Below are positions 1 to 8,348 of a DNA stretch of 22,011 nt, piece by piece (positions within the stretch are counted from its first letter, which is position 1; every line of letters starts with the position of its first letter). Made by a program: the position numbers and the translations under genes. The notes under the pieces are model-generated. The model saw only the letters and a list, made by a program, of their open reading frames with translations, searched no databases and had not been told where the DNA came from. The DNA is from JBAZYK01 sp964582265 (GTDB lineage: Bacteria > Patescibacteriota > Gracilibacteria > UBA1369), in NCBI GenBank assembly GCA_964582265.1, contig CAZOQT010000017.1:1-22011 (forward strand), given 5' to 3'.

Positions 1-64
1 GTCAATTGTAGGCCTCTTTTGTTTAAAAACCAAATAAATTTTGCGAATCTAAATAATGGCTTAA

Positions 65-1321
65 TTAAGCTGATATTCGCTGTTGCAGTTTTGCGTGAGA
101 TGACATTTTTTCAAAGTCCTTTTTTATATCATTTAACTCCTGCGCACTGCTTTTTCCAAGATAAGATTTGCGCAACAATCTTAAAAATATTAATTTTCTT
201 AGAGCGGTTCTGTATTTGGTTTTCTTTAAATCCTGTTTGTTTTTGTAAAGTATTCCAAAATCAAATCTGGATAAAAATAAACTTTGATTAATTTCTAAAA
301 TTTTATCTTGTAGTTTTTCATCTACAATTCCTGCTTCCATTATGATTCTAAAGAAGTACAGGTTTTCATCGGCTTGATTTCCACTTCCTAAAATTAAAAT
401 GTTTTGCGCAGGCAGAGCTGCCATAAACCAAGATTTGATCAATAATTCACGAGTATCCAATCTACTAACAAAACTCATGCCCACATAAAATTGTTGATCA
501 CCAGCTAACGTTTTAAGAAAAGATATTTTTTCTTTTGTGTTGATCGGCAATTTCTCGTAAAGCAGAGACTCAATTTTTTTGGGAAGATCTTCATGTATTT
601 TTTTAATGGCATAAAAAGTCGTACCTTTGCCATCTCTTATCTGGTATGCCAATTTAAGCAGAGTTACAGGATCAAAATCCGGCAAAACTTCCTTAAGTTG
701 ATTAACGATTTTTTCATACATTTTGCCCATCAAAGACTCCAATGTTTCCTGACAGTCTTCATACATTGTCCCCAATTTGGAAATTTGAATAATGCTTCCA
801 GTATCCAAATATAATTTTAGTACATATTCATCTTCATCAAATTCATGACTCTTTAAAAAATTCAAATAAATCACAAAACAATCATTTGTTTCCGGGATAA
901 TTACAATACTGCTTTCATAAAATTGAATACGGCACATACCTCTATTAATGAATTTGCCATATCTATTAACTATTTCTACTTGCCCTTCATATTCATGGTA
1001 AAGCATTCCAATTTTCATAAGCAATGCTTCAGCCAAAAAATCATTTCTTACTTTAAAGAAATCCTTTAGAAAGGAATCAAAAAGGTTTGAGAAGTTATTT
1101 AAAATAAATTTTTCTTTCTTGAAAGTAGTAAATTCTAAATAATCATCATCCACATCCATTTCTTTGATATCGGCAAAGTAAATTGTTTCGCCTTGATCAC
1201 CAGCCCCTTTACCCTTAAGGCGGAAGTATTGTCTATTCAAAATAATTTCACCTTCTTTTTCCAGCAGAACCTTATGAAAAAAGTTCAATTTCTTGTATTT
1301 GAGATTATAACTTAAGGCCAT
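65..1321 (-). CDS. Unrecognised soluble protein, possible tandem beta modules at N-terminus
   Basis: I do not recognise the family. From the ATG at 1321 the product is about 418 residues, with no signal peptide and no clear membrane segment. Residues about 20-95 and 115-200 look like two copies of one beta-rich unit: each has a short hydrophobic strand, an IYF/IYL-type strand, an acidic turn (DVDDD and DEDE), two more strands and a helix (FSNLFDSFL and MYEDCQETL). This resembles PH-like folds only by pattern. The rest is mainly helical and rich in Lys, Leu and Phe, with a basic C-terminus. An in-frame TTG at 1372 would add 17 residues. I prefer the ATG, but the predicted promoter at 1407-1435 would give a shorter leader for the TTG. 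It diverges from the large amidase gene. Function unknown. Confidence 0.75.
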   Translation of the reverse strand: MALSYNLKYKKLNFFHKVLLEKEGEIILNRQYFRLKGKGAGDQGETIYFADIKEMDVDDDYLEFTTFKKEKFILNNFSNLFDSFLKDFFKVRNDFLAEALLMKIGMLYHEYEGQVEIVNRYGKFINRGMCRIQFYESSIVIIPETNDCFVIYLNFLKSHEFDEDEYVLKLYLDTGSIIQISKLGTMYEDCQETLESLMGKMYEKIVNQLKEVLPDFDPVTLLKLAYQIRDGKGTTFYAIKKIHEDLPKKIESLLYEKLPINTKEKISFLKTLAGDQQFYVGMSFVSRLDTRELLIKSWFMAALPAQNILILGSGNQADENLYFFRIIMEAGIVDEKLQDKILEINQSLFLSRFDFGILYKNKQDLKKTKYRTALRKLIFLRLLRKSYLGKSSAQELNDIKKDFEKMSSHAKLQQRISA

Positions 1322-1406
1322 AAATGAAAACCGGAGAAAAGTCTTTCCGATAAGACACCATTCAAGAACCAAAAATAAAAAGAAAAATCCCTGATTAGGT
1401 GCTTTA

Positions 1407-1435
1407 ATACTAATAAAAATTGTCTAGAAAGGCAA
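1407..1435 (-). promoter_or_regulatory. Weak sigma70-type promoter for the 65-1321 gene
   Basis: Read on the minus strand, a TTGCCT -35 box (1430-1435) lies 17 nt from a TAGTAT -10 box (1407-1412). Each matches the consensus at 4 of 6 bases. Transcription would begin near 1400. The match is modest, so this is tentative. Confidence 0.3.
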
Positions 1436-1528
1436 GAAATTTTCTAAAATAACGATAGAGGGAAGTGTTACTACACAATATATTTCAAAAAGAGGGAGTT
1501 TTTTTGGCTTCATAATGGGCTATATTTG

Positions 1529-1557
1529 TTGTAGAAAAAGTCAAAAAATGATATAAT
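1529..1557 (+). promoter_or_regulatory. Promoter for the amidase-SpoIID gene
   Basis: A perfect TATAAT (1552-1557) sits 24 nt before the ATG at 1581. A weak TTGTAG -35 box (1529-1534) is at the ideal 17-nt spacing. The predicted transcript starts near 1564, giving a leader of about 17 nt with no Shine-Dalgarno sequence. The -10 box is convincing, the -35 box is not. Confidence 0.5.
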
Positions 1558-1580
1558 TTTTTAATATAAAATTTTTGATT

Positions 1581-4500
1581 ATGGATTTAGGAATTCAAAA
1601 AAAGCAGCTGCAAAAGAATTTAAAAAAAATCATAAGTATTATTACCGCACTCAGCTTATTTAGCATGCCTTTCCAAAGTTTAATGGCTTTAGGCATTTCT
1701 TACGCGGATAAGGGTGGTGATAAAACTAAAATTTTCATTTCCGAGACGATCAAGGCTCCAGCCACTTTCACAGGCTTGGGGATCAAATGGAATCAGAATT
1801 TGCCAGAAGGAAGTTCCGCTGAACTTTTAGTAAGATTAAAATATGCCGAAAATTGGAGCCAGTGGTATTTGATCGAGCCTGATATAGATGGAGTAATTGA
1901 AGCTGATATAACAAACCCGGAAGCTTTTTTACCAATGAATGCAACGGATACTTTCCAATATAAAACTATATTGAACGCTGGTTACAATGCAGCATTCCCA
2001 ACAATTAATAATGTTAAATTTACTTATATTCACGCTGATCAAAATTTTTCTAATACTCAGAATCAAATCGGCAACAATTCAAAAGCCAGATTTGCATCAT
2101 CAATCAATTCAAAATACGTTGCGGTTGCTTCCGGCACCGATTCATCGGGTTTAAAAATAATTTCTCGTTCGCAATGGGGAGCAGACGAAGGTTTACGTGT
2201 CTATAAGGCCACTAACCCCCAGCCGCAATTGGTAAAAACGCCAGCGGATTTTGCTCAGAAATTTGCCAATGAATTAGTAATAAGAAGGGTTGTAGACAAA
2301 GATCAAAGTGGGAATAATTTAACATGGCCTCAGCAATACCCGGAAAAAATTTCAAAAATCATTATTCATCATACTGCCACAACAAAAAATCTGGATAACC
2401 CTGTTCAGGCTATTAAGGATATTTATTATTGGCATGCCATTAGCAGGGGATGGGGTGATATTGGGTACAACTACATTATTGATCCACATGGCAATATTTA
2501 CGAGGGCCGTGCCGGAGGTGACATGGTGGTTGGCGCGCACGCGGGGACAGCCAATATTGGCTCAATCGGTGTTGCCGTACTGGGTAACTACGATACAACA
2601 GAAGTTCCAGATGCGGTTATTAAGGCTATTTCGACTTTTGTAAGGGCAAAAAGTCAACAATTAAATATTGATCCTGCAGGAAATTCCATGTTCCGTGGAG
2701 AAAATTCCGCAAATGTATTAGGCCACAGAAACGTTGCCGCTACTTCTTGTCCTGGGGCAAAATTATACGCCAAGCTTCCCGAAATTCGTTTAACTTCAAA
2801 AATGGACATTGGCCCAAAGATTATAAACAAATGGCCAAATTTACCGGCAAATCGCGATTACGATTTTGCTCTTGCCAATAACATACCGTTCTTGCAGTTT
2901 GGGCCGGATGAAAGCAAAGTTATAGATATTAATTTAAAGAATAATGGACCAAAAAACTGGGGAGTTGGAACATATTTAGTATTAAGTGCAGATGGCGCCG
3001 CAGGGTCTTTCTTTAAAACAGGTGATGTCGTTAAATCAAATAGCCTAAATCGTGAGGTAAGGGCTGGCGAAACGGCAAATTTCCAAATCAGCATTAAAAC
3101 CAATTATGTTCCAGGAATCACCAATGCAGAAATAGCCCCGGTAATTGATGGGTATAATAAAGTTGAAAAATATATTAGTCTGCCTCTTCAAATCACACAG
3201 CCAGTTTATGATTATGAATTGCAGGAAATAAAAATCGATCGACCGTTTCTAAAAAAGAATGAAGTTACAAACGCCACAGTAACAATAAAAAATACTGGCA
3301 ACATCACTTGGCTAAAAAGTGGCAAAAATAAATTGTTATTAGGAGCAGATAAGCCACGTGATCACAAAAATATTTTATTACCAAAGCCAAGCAATAGACT
3401 TTCTGGGTTGGCAGAAGACCAGGTTAAACCTGGTGAAATTGGCCATTTTTACTTTCAGCTAAAGGCCCCAAAAAAGGAAGGCCTTTACCAAGAATACATT
3501 ACCCCGGTGATTGAAGGTTTAAGTTGGTTGAGTAATAAAAACAGCAGTGTAAAGATTTATGTTTACCAAAAAGATTTTGCCGCAAATTCGGTTGATATGA
3601 TCGCAAATCGCCAGGTTTTACCAGGAGAACAAAAAACTCTTTGGTTTAAGATTCAGAATCTTGGAGGTGTGACCTGGAACAAGGATGGTGCAAATAAAAT
3701 GGAATTTATTGTTGAAAATAACAAAAACATCAACATTACGGATATTCATATGGTAGAAGATAAAGTTGAACCGGGGCAGACAGCCAAGATCGAAGTCAAT
3801 ATTCAGGCACCTACGCAAATTGGAGTTTATCCTCTCCAGGTCATGCCAAAAATCGGAAATAACAAATTATTTAAAAATCCTTTTTATTTGGGCATAATGA
3901 TAGAAAAACAAAACTCAAGTAATGAGGGGCAAATACCTGTTCAACCTATTCTAAGCCCACAACCAGTTACTAATAATAACGCCAATACAACTTTAAGTTC
4001 TAATCCAAACATCAGAATTGATTTAAGTTATCGTGGAAGTCCGGTGGTGATTTCTGCCGATGGTCCATTTGCTTTGCAAAACGGTATAGAGGATTTGGCC
4101 ACTTTTCAGGCTAATGAAAAAGTTTCAGTGACATTCAGTCAAAACAACTATTACGTCCAGGGTAGCAGCGGTAGTTTAACTGTTTCCAATCCTCCAAGAT
4201 TTTATTCTCCAAATGGATCAACTATATTAAGAGTTGATAGCTGGGAGCGCCGAAATTCCTGGAATCCATCGGTAAACAATAACCAATTTAGAGGAGTTTT
4301 AGAGGTTCGTTCTTATAACAACGAATTGCACACAATTAATGAACTTCCACTTGAGGACTACTTAAAAGGCACAGGAGAAATAAATGATCAGGATCCGGTA
4401 GAAAAGATTAAAACGATCTTGATTATTTCCAGAAGTTACGCGCTTTATTACATCAAAGTTGCGCAAAAATTCCCTGGCGCACCTTTTAATTTGACCGACG

Positions 4501-4856
4501 ATCCTCAGACCTCACAAAAATATATGGGCTATTCATACGAAAGGAATCAGGCAAATACTGTTAAAGCTGTTAATGATACTGCCGGAATGGTAGTTACTTA
4601 TCAGGGCAAAATAATTAAAACACCATATTTTAGCGCTGATGATGGCCGAACACGCAGCGCGCAGGAAGTTTGGGGCTGGAAAGACACACCATATTTAACA
4701 AGCGTTGCAGATCCATATTGTGTAGGTAAACAAATGAGTGGTCATGGCGTTGGTTTAAGTGGTTGTGGATCACTTGGTATGGCTAAAGCAGGTAAATCCT
4801 ATCAGGAAATTATTAAATATTATTATCAAGGAGTGAATATTGAAAAGGTTTATTAA
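1581..4856 (+). CDS. Secreted PGRP-type amidase fused to Ig-like modules and a SpoIID domain
   Basis: Large secreted cell-wall enzyme of about 1091 residues. Numbers here count from the in-frame TTG at 1575; the ATG at 1581 is the preferred start. Residues about 15-40 are a signal peptide. Residues 45-155 form a beta-rich module like that preceding secreted actinobacterial PGRPs. Residues 193-405 are an Amidase_2/PGRP domain with zinc ligands H265, H384 and C392 and the conserved Tyr Y298, so it should cut the N-acetylmuramoyl-L-alanine bond. Three Ig-like repeats follow (about 425-540, 545-665, 667-775), with NNGPKNW, NTGNITW and NLGGVTW motifs like the NBR1 central Ig domain. After a Pro/Asn/Ser linker, residues 812-1093 match SpoIID/LytB: E935 in LKGTGEIND is at the catalytic Glu position, and the C-terminus has GHGVGLSGCGSLGMA. 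SpoIID proteins are lytic transglycosylases acting on peptide-free glycan. The likely role is wall remodelling. It has its own promoter. Confidence 0.93.
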   Translation: MDLGIQKKQLQKNLKKIISIITALSLFSMPFQSLMALGISYADKGGDKTKIFISETIKAPATFTGLGIKWNQNLPEGSSAELLVRLKYAENWSQWYLIEPDIDGVIEADITNPEAFLPMNATDTFQYKTILNAGYNAAFPTINNVKFTYIHADQNFSNTQNQIGNNSKARFASSINSKYVAVASGTDSSGLKIISRSQWGADEGLRVYKATNPQPQLVKTPADFAQKFANELVIRRVVDKDQSGNNLTWPQQYPEKISKIIIHHTATTKNLDNPVQAIKDIYYWHAISRGWGDIGYNYIIDPHGNIYEGRAGGDMVVGAHAGTANIGSIGVAVLGNYDTTEVPDAVIKAISTFVRAKSQQLNIDPAGNSMFRGENSANVLGHRNVAATSCPGAKLYAKLPEIRLTSKMDIGPKIINKWPNLPANRDYDFALANNIPFLQFGPDESKVIDINLKNNGPKNWGVGTYLVLSADGAAGSFFKTGDVVKSNSLNREVRAGETANFQISIKTNYVPGITNAEIAPVIDGYNKVEKYISLPLQITQPVYDYELQEIKIDRPFLKKNEVTNATVTIKNTGNITWLKSGKNKLLLGADKPRDHKNILLPKPSNRLSGLAEDQVKPGEIGHFYFQLKAPKKEGLYQEYITPVIEGLSWLSNKNSSVKIYVYQKDFAANSVDMIANRQVLPGEQKTLWFKIQNLGGVTWNKDGANKMEFIVENNKNINITDIHMVEDKVEPGQTAKIEVNIQAPTQIGVYPLQVMPKIGNNKLFKNPFYLGIMIEKQNSSNEGQIPVQPILSPQPVTNNNANTTLSSNPNIRIDLSYRGSPVVISADGPFALQNGIEDLATFQANEKVSVTFSQNNYYVQGSSGSLTVSNPPRFYSPNGSTILRVDSWERRNSWNPSVNNNQFRGVLEVRSYNNELHTINELPLEDYLKGTGEINDQDPVEKIKTILIISRSYALYYIKVAQKFPGAPFNLTDDPQTSQKYMGYSYERNQANTVKAVNDTAGMVVTYQGKIIKTPYFSADDGRTRSAQEVWGWKDTPYLTSVADPYCVGKQMSGHGVGLSGCGSLGMAKAGKSYQEIIKYYYQGVNIEKVY

Positions 4857-4899
4857 AGAGTAAACGGCTTCAAAAGGGCCAAAATCGCCTTGCGCGAGC

Positions 4900-4905
4900 T
4901 ATAAT
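4900..4905 (+). promoter_or_regulatory. Possible -10 box before the small basic protein
   Basis: A perfect TATAAT lies 35 nt before the ATG at 4941. I see no acceptable -35 box at normal spacing, and the region is AT-rich. It is listed because its distance to the start codon matches the other promoters here. Confidence 0.25.
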
Positions 4906-4940
4906 CCAATAAAAAATAAAAATTTTTAAAAACAAAAAGT

Positions 4941-5225
4941 ATGCTTAAGTTAATCCCCAGTGAAGTAGTTACAAAAAATCACAAGCTGCCAAAGAAAAAG
5001 GAATCTGTGTGGAAACAAATTTTTGAGCGGAAATTACAAGGACAACAAAATAAAGATCAAAAAATCATCCAATTTGCAGTCATCAAACTTCAGGAATTTG
5101 TAAAAAAAGGCGAAAGCCAGGGGATTCAAGAGATAGGTGATCTTATTGATCACCTTCAAAGGTCTATTTTAAGCCTTCAACGCAAACGTAATAAAATAGT
5201 GCAGAAAAATCGAAAAAGGATATAA
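4941..5225 (+). CDS. Small basic helical protein, function unknown
   Basis: This 94-residue ORF fills the gap between the amidase gene and tsaB. The product is very rich in Lys, Arg and Gln, with no signal peptide, membrane segment or cysteine pair. Residues about 40-90 should be one or two long amphipathic helices, including a heptad-like stretch around DLIDHLQRSILSLQRKR, which suggests a short coiled coil ending in a basic tail. Nucleic-acid or ribosome binding would fit the charge, but no motif proves it. The TAA stop lies inside a terminator-like hairpin that ends just before tsaB. No Shine-Dalgarno sequence is visible. A real gene is likely because no other frame is open here and its direction matches its neighbours. 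Confidence 0.6.
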   Translation: MLKLIPSEVVTKNHKLPKKKESVWKQIFERKLQGQQNKDQKIIQFAVIKLQEFVKKGESQGIQEIGDLIDHLQRSILSLQRKRNKIVQKNRKRI

Positions 5226-5251
5226 TAAGGCTCGAACCTTAATCCTTTTTT
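5213..5251 (+). terminator. Terminator-like hairpin ending directly at the tsaB start
   Basis: AAAAAGGA (5213-5220) pairs with TCCTTTTT (5243-5250), and an inner stem TAAGG (5226-5230) pairs with CCTTA (5237-5241) around a 6-nt loop. A run of six Ts follows. The stop codon of the small basic protein is in the 5-nt bulge, and the GTG of tsaB begins at the next base. It could end the upstream transcript or act as an attenuator. The AT-rich lower stem lowers confidence. Confidence 0.5.
5221..5226 (+). promoter_or_regulatory. Possible -10 box for tsaB-rsmI
   Basis: A perfect TATAAT lies 25 nt before the tsaB GTG, a distance like the other promoters here. It would start transcription near 5233, within the hairpin at 5213-5251. 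The -35 region is poor. Confidence 0.33.
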
Positions 5252-5917
5252 GTGATATATCTAGGCTTAAATAGCGCAACAACCTACACGGAAATAGCTA
5301 TAGTTAAAAATCAGAAAGTACTGGCCGAAAAATCATGGATTTCCAAGAAGGATGAGGCCGAGAAGATTTTGCCTGAGGTAAATAAATTATTAAAAAAGAC
5401 CAGGCTTAGTTTTAATGATTTGGATGAGCTTTTTTTAATATGTGGGCCGGGATCATTTACAGGGCTTAGAGTGGGAGTAACAATTGGAAACGCTTTGGGA
5501 TTTGGGCTTGATTTGAAGATGAAAGAAGCGTCTACTTTTGATTTATTGCAAGCAAAATTAATTGAATCCCAGCGCAAGGAAACAGTGATAGTTATTAGCG
5601 CGGGTGGAGGTAGGGTCGCAGTAACTTGCGGCAAATTAGCCCAAAAACAATTTGAATTGGATGAATTTAAATCATGGCTTAAGAATCAGGCCAAAATAAA
5701 ATTTGCGCTACTTGACTTACGCGGATCACAAAAAAGTGAAGTCAAAAAAATAATGAAAATTTTTAGAATCAAAGAATTAGGAACGAAAGACTACAAAAGC
5801 TTTGGTAAAGCCATAATTACGTTACTTAAAAAAAAGAGTACCAAACAGAAAATGATCAAACCAGTCTATTTACAGAAACCAAACATTACCGAAAGTAAGA
5901 AGCCGGTTTTTACTTAA
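5252..5917 (+). CDS. tsaB: tRNA t6A synthesis protein TsaB
   Basis: TsaB is the inactive Kae1-like paralogue that dimerises with TsaD and works with TsaC and TsaE to make N6-threonylcarbamoyladenosine at position 37 of ANN-decoding tRNAs in the cytoplasm. The 221 residues open with the ASKHA-type strand (IYLGLNSATTYTEIAI) and carry the family signature CGPGSFTGLRVGV (residues 64-76). The C-terminal half is divergent and basic, as is common in small-genome bacteria; length is near the E. coli protein (231). The start is GTG, with no Shine-Dalgarno sequence, directly after a terminator-like hairpin. rsmI follows after 10 nt, so the two are probably one operon of RNA-modification genes. TsaD, TsaC and TsaE are not in this window. 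Confidence 0.9.
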   Translation: MIYLGLNSATTYTEIAIVKNQKVLAEKSWISKKDEAEKILPEVNKLLKKTRLSFNDLDELFLICGPGSFTGLRVGVTIGNALGFGLDLKMKEASTFDLLQAKLIESQRKETVIVISAGGGRVAVTCGKLAQKQFELDEFKSWLKNQAKIKFALLDLRGSQKSEVKKIMKIFRIKELGTKDYKSFGKAIITLLKKKSTKQKMIKPVYLQKPNITESKKPVFT

Positions 5918-5927
5918 TTAATAAGCC

Positions 5928-6620
5928 ATGCTGTACATTGTAGCTACCCCAATCGGGAATTTGGAAGACATCACCTTGCGCGCTTTAAATACATTAAAAC
6001 AGGTTGATTTTGTGGCGGCAGAAGATACTCGGCACGTTAAGATCTTGTTGGATAAATACGAAATACAAAAGCCCACAATCAGTTTTCATGCTTATAGCGA
6101 TGAACGAAAATTGAACGAATTAATTGATATGTTGAAGGCAGGCAAGAATATTGCCCTGGTTTCTGACGCTGGGACACCAGGAATTTCTGATCCTGGTTAT
6201 GTTTTGGTTAAGGCAGCAGTGGAAAATGGGATTATGATGACACCAATTCCGGGGGCGTCCGCTTTTTTAACGGCTCTAAGCGCTTCTGGGCTACCAATAA
6301 ATCAATTTTTGTATTTGGGTTTTTTGCCTTTGAAGAAAGGACGCCAAACTTTGTTAAAATCTTTGCAGGAAGAAAAAAGGACCTTTGTTTTTTATGAATC
6401 ACCACATCGCCTGATTAAAACTTTAAGTGAATGCGTTCAGTATTTTGAAGACAGGCAAATCGTCATCGGTCGCGAATTAACCAAAGTTTTTGAAGAGTTT
6501 TTTAGGGGGGCACCAGAGCAGGCTTTGGCTTATTTTAAATCAAAACAGCCCAAAGGGGAGTTCGTGATTATGATTGGCGCAAAAGAAAAATCACATCACC
6601 ATCAAGATCAGGACGAGTAG
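5928..6620 (+). CDS. rsmI: 16S rRNA (cytidine-1402-2'-O)-methyltransferase, short form
   Basis: RsmI methylates the 2'-OH of C1402 in the 16S rRNA decoding centre, using S-adenosylmethionine. The 230 residues show the tetrapyrrole-methylase fold signatures of this family: VATPIGNLEDITLRAL (5-20), AEDTRH (31-36), the glycine-rich SDAGTPGISDPG (79-90), IPGAS (107-111), FLYLGFLP (127-134) and FYESPHR (155-161). It is about 55 residues shorter than E. coli RsmI (286), ending soon after GEFVIMIGAKE with a His/Gln/Asp tail, so the usual small C-terminal domain is absent. I see no sign of frameshift, so this looks like a natural short form. It lies 10 nt after tsaB and converges on the prepilin genes with only 13 nt between stops. 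Confidence 0.95.
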   Translation: MLYIVATPIGNLEDITLRALNTLKQVDFVAAEDTRHVKILLDKYEIQKPTISFHAYSDERKLNELIDMLKAGKNIALVSDAGTPGISDPGYVLVKAAVENGIMMTPIPGASAFLTALSASGLPINQFLYLGFLPLKKGRQTLLKSLQEEKRTFVFYESPHRLIKTLSECVQYFEDRQIVIGRELTKVFEEFFRGAPEQALAYFKSKQPKGEFVIMIGAKEKSHHHQDQDE

Positions 6621-6633
6621 GCGTAGATTATAT

Positions 6634-7674
6634 TTATTCTGGGCAATCGCCATCATTCCTGCTCCAAAAACTTTTAACATCACCGTAAGCTCTAGTGGTT
6701 ACAGTTGTTTGTAAAGAAATGGAAGGAATTTCTCCGCCAAAATTTTGCGTTTCAGTTGCGGCAGGTTTGACTTTTAAAAGCACGGTTACATGCGGCTGTT
6801 GCTGCACATCTGGCGTGGTTTCTGCGTAAGCTTTACGCGGATCTTCCAATGGCGCGATAATAAATTGCAGCGACTCTACATCTGATCTAAGCGGACTAAT
6901 TGGCACAAAACCTTTATAAATTGTGTTTGTATCGGCCGTTAAAGTTCCTTCCAAATTGTTTTCAAAATTGCTGCAATCAAAATCACTTGAACATACCCAG
7001 GCTTCATTAATACCATCTTTTGGGGCTTCATCTTTACCTGTTAAGCGCAGGGCAGCAAGAGCTTTGATTGGATCTTGTCCCAAAACAGTAATTGTTTTTG
7101 ATGCCAAAATTGTTTTTTCTGTTCCTTGTGGATTTATCAGATAAAGAGCATCTTGTGCATTTAAATTGCCAGAACATGAAATCGGACTATTTAAAGTTTC
7201 ATCACAAACAGCGGAAGCCTTTTGCGGGTCGCCTTTGCCAGCATAGGGATTTTGGCCAGTGGGTGTATCAATTGAGTTTTGATCAATAATGCAACCCGGC
7301 GTATTTAGGGCAAGTCCATTGCTGCAAACGGGACTGCCATATTTTACTCCTCCGTTACTATTTCCTTTATCCCCAGGCTGATAAAACCGATTTGCATAAC
7401 AGCCATAAGCCTGACCATATTGCTTTTTTGCCACCAATTTATTGTAGTATTCTTCATAATCCACCGCATTTTTTCTAATTTCACGTGTAATGCGTTCCAT
7501 CATAAAACGCGCGTCCTCATAAAGCGCGTTCTCTAGCGAAATTTTCCTTTGAATGCGTAAAATATTCACAAAAACGTTCACAGCAATCAAGCCAACTACT
7601 GTAAAAATAAAGCTGGCTAGCAAAACTTCAACCAGTGTGAAGCCCTGTTTTCTTGTTTTAGAAATCTTAAACAT
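6634..7674 (-). CDS. Minor prepilin, PilW/GspJ-like, cysteine-rich
   Basis: A type IV pilus or type II secretion minor (pseudo)pilin of about 346 residues. Near the N-terminus it has a class III prepilin signal: basic leader, then KQG followed by FTLVEVLLASFIFTVVG, so the prepilin peptidase would cut after Gly, leave an N-terminal Phe for methylation, and keep Glu at +5. The hydrophobic helix would anchor it in the membrane and pack in the pilus core. The long head has at least eight cysteines, often in CXXC-like or nearby pairs (VCSSDFDC), suggesting disulfides outside the membrane. It is last of three prepilin genes. Its ATG at 7674 overlaps the TGA of the previous gene in a TGATG arrangement, which implies translational coupling; a GTG lies one codon earlier. 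Third position and length fit GspJ/PilW, but the head is not diagnostic. Confidence 0.85.
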   Translation of the reverse strand: MFKISKTRKQGFTLVEVLLASFIFTVVGLIAVNVFVNILRIQRKISLENALYEDARFMMERITREIRKNAVDYEEYYNKLVAKKQYGQAYGCYANRFYQPGDKGNSNGGVKYGSPVCSNGLALNTPGCIIDQNSIDTPTGQNPYAGKGDPQKASAVCDETLNSPISCSGNLNAQDALYLINPQGTEKTILASKTITVLGQDPIKALAALRLTGKDEAPKDGINEAWVCSSDFDCSNFENNLEGTLTADTNTIYKGFVPISPLRSDVESLQFIIAPLEDPRKAYAETTPDVQQQPHVTVLLKVKPAATETQNFGGEIPSISLQTTVTTRAYGDVKSFWSRNDGDCPE

Positions 7675-8348
7675 CACATTTGATAATTAGTGAGTAAAGA
7701 CGAAAGCGTCACATTATGCACCACATTTTGCGCTTTCCATTGCACGATCGAGGTAACATCTATATTGCTCTGCCCGGGTACATTAGGATCATCCGTGCGT
7801 TTGATTTGAATCATGCGATAAAATCGGCCAGAAAAGGGGTTTCTGTTGTCTGGCACATTAAATTGCTTCGGATTTTGAGTTTCATCACTGTTTGAACTAT
7901 AAATTTCAATAGGAATAGACTGGTTACCATCACTTCTAAGATTTAAGACGTAATTATTGTTATCTGGATTTGTTGCATCAAGATTCATTGCTGTTCCTGC
8001 TTCTTTCAATTGCCAAGTATAATCCGAACCTAAATATGTGGTGTAATTTTTGGTTTCAATGCGTTTACTATTTTCATTGCATTCAGTTTGGCTCGGCATT
8101 AAATCCCAACATGTTTTTCGGTCAAAGCTGAACTTTAGCCAATTGGAATCGCGAATATCACGAACTGCTTCCAGGCCTTCCACAGCCAAATTTAACGCAA
8201 TTAAATTATCACGACTAAAGCTGTTTGACTGCAATGCGCTTACAACAAGCGATGAGGTAATTCCTGCCCCCATCGCAACTACAAAAATGGCAATAATTAC
8301 TTCTACCAAAGATTCAGCGCGTTTTGTTTTGTAATGATATTTTTTCAT
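7674..8348 (-). CDS. Minor prepilin, PilV/GspI-like
   Basis: The product is about 224 residues from the ATG at 8348, which overlaps the stop of the preceding gene in a TAATG arrangement. An earlier ATG at 8363 would add five residues, but the overlap favours 8348. After a basic leader comes KRAESLVEVIIAIFVVAMGAG, a prepilin-type segment. The cut would be between Ala and Glu, not the usual Gly and Phe, with Glu kept at +5. Variants such as this are typical of GspI/PilV-type minor pilins, which prime pilus assembly with the H, J and K types. A motif ALNLAVEGLEAVRDIRDSNW follows the hydrophobic helix. The head has two cysteines. It is the middle gene of a coupled set. Confidence 0.85.
   Translation of the reverse strand: MKKYHYKTKRAESLVEVIIAIFVVAMGAGITSSLVVSALQSNSFSRDNLIALNLAVEGLEAVRDIRDSNWLKFSFDRKTCWDLMPSQTECNENSKRIETKNYTTYLGSDYTWQLKEAGTAMNLDATNPDNNNYVLNLRSDGNQSIPIEIYSSNSDETQNPKQFNVPDNRNPFSGRFYRMIQIKRTDDPNVPGQSNIDVTSIVQWKAQNVVHNVTLSSLLTNYQM

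Noticed and set aside
1..64. Partial gene or terminator at the left edge
   Set aside because: The only plus-strand ORF here overlaps the end of the 65-1321 gene antisense and has no family features. No hairpin with a T run is seen.
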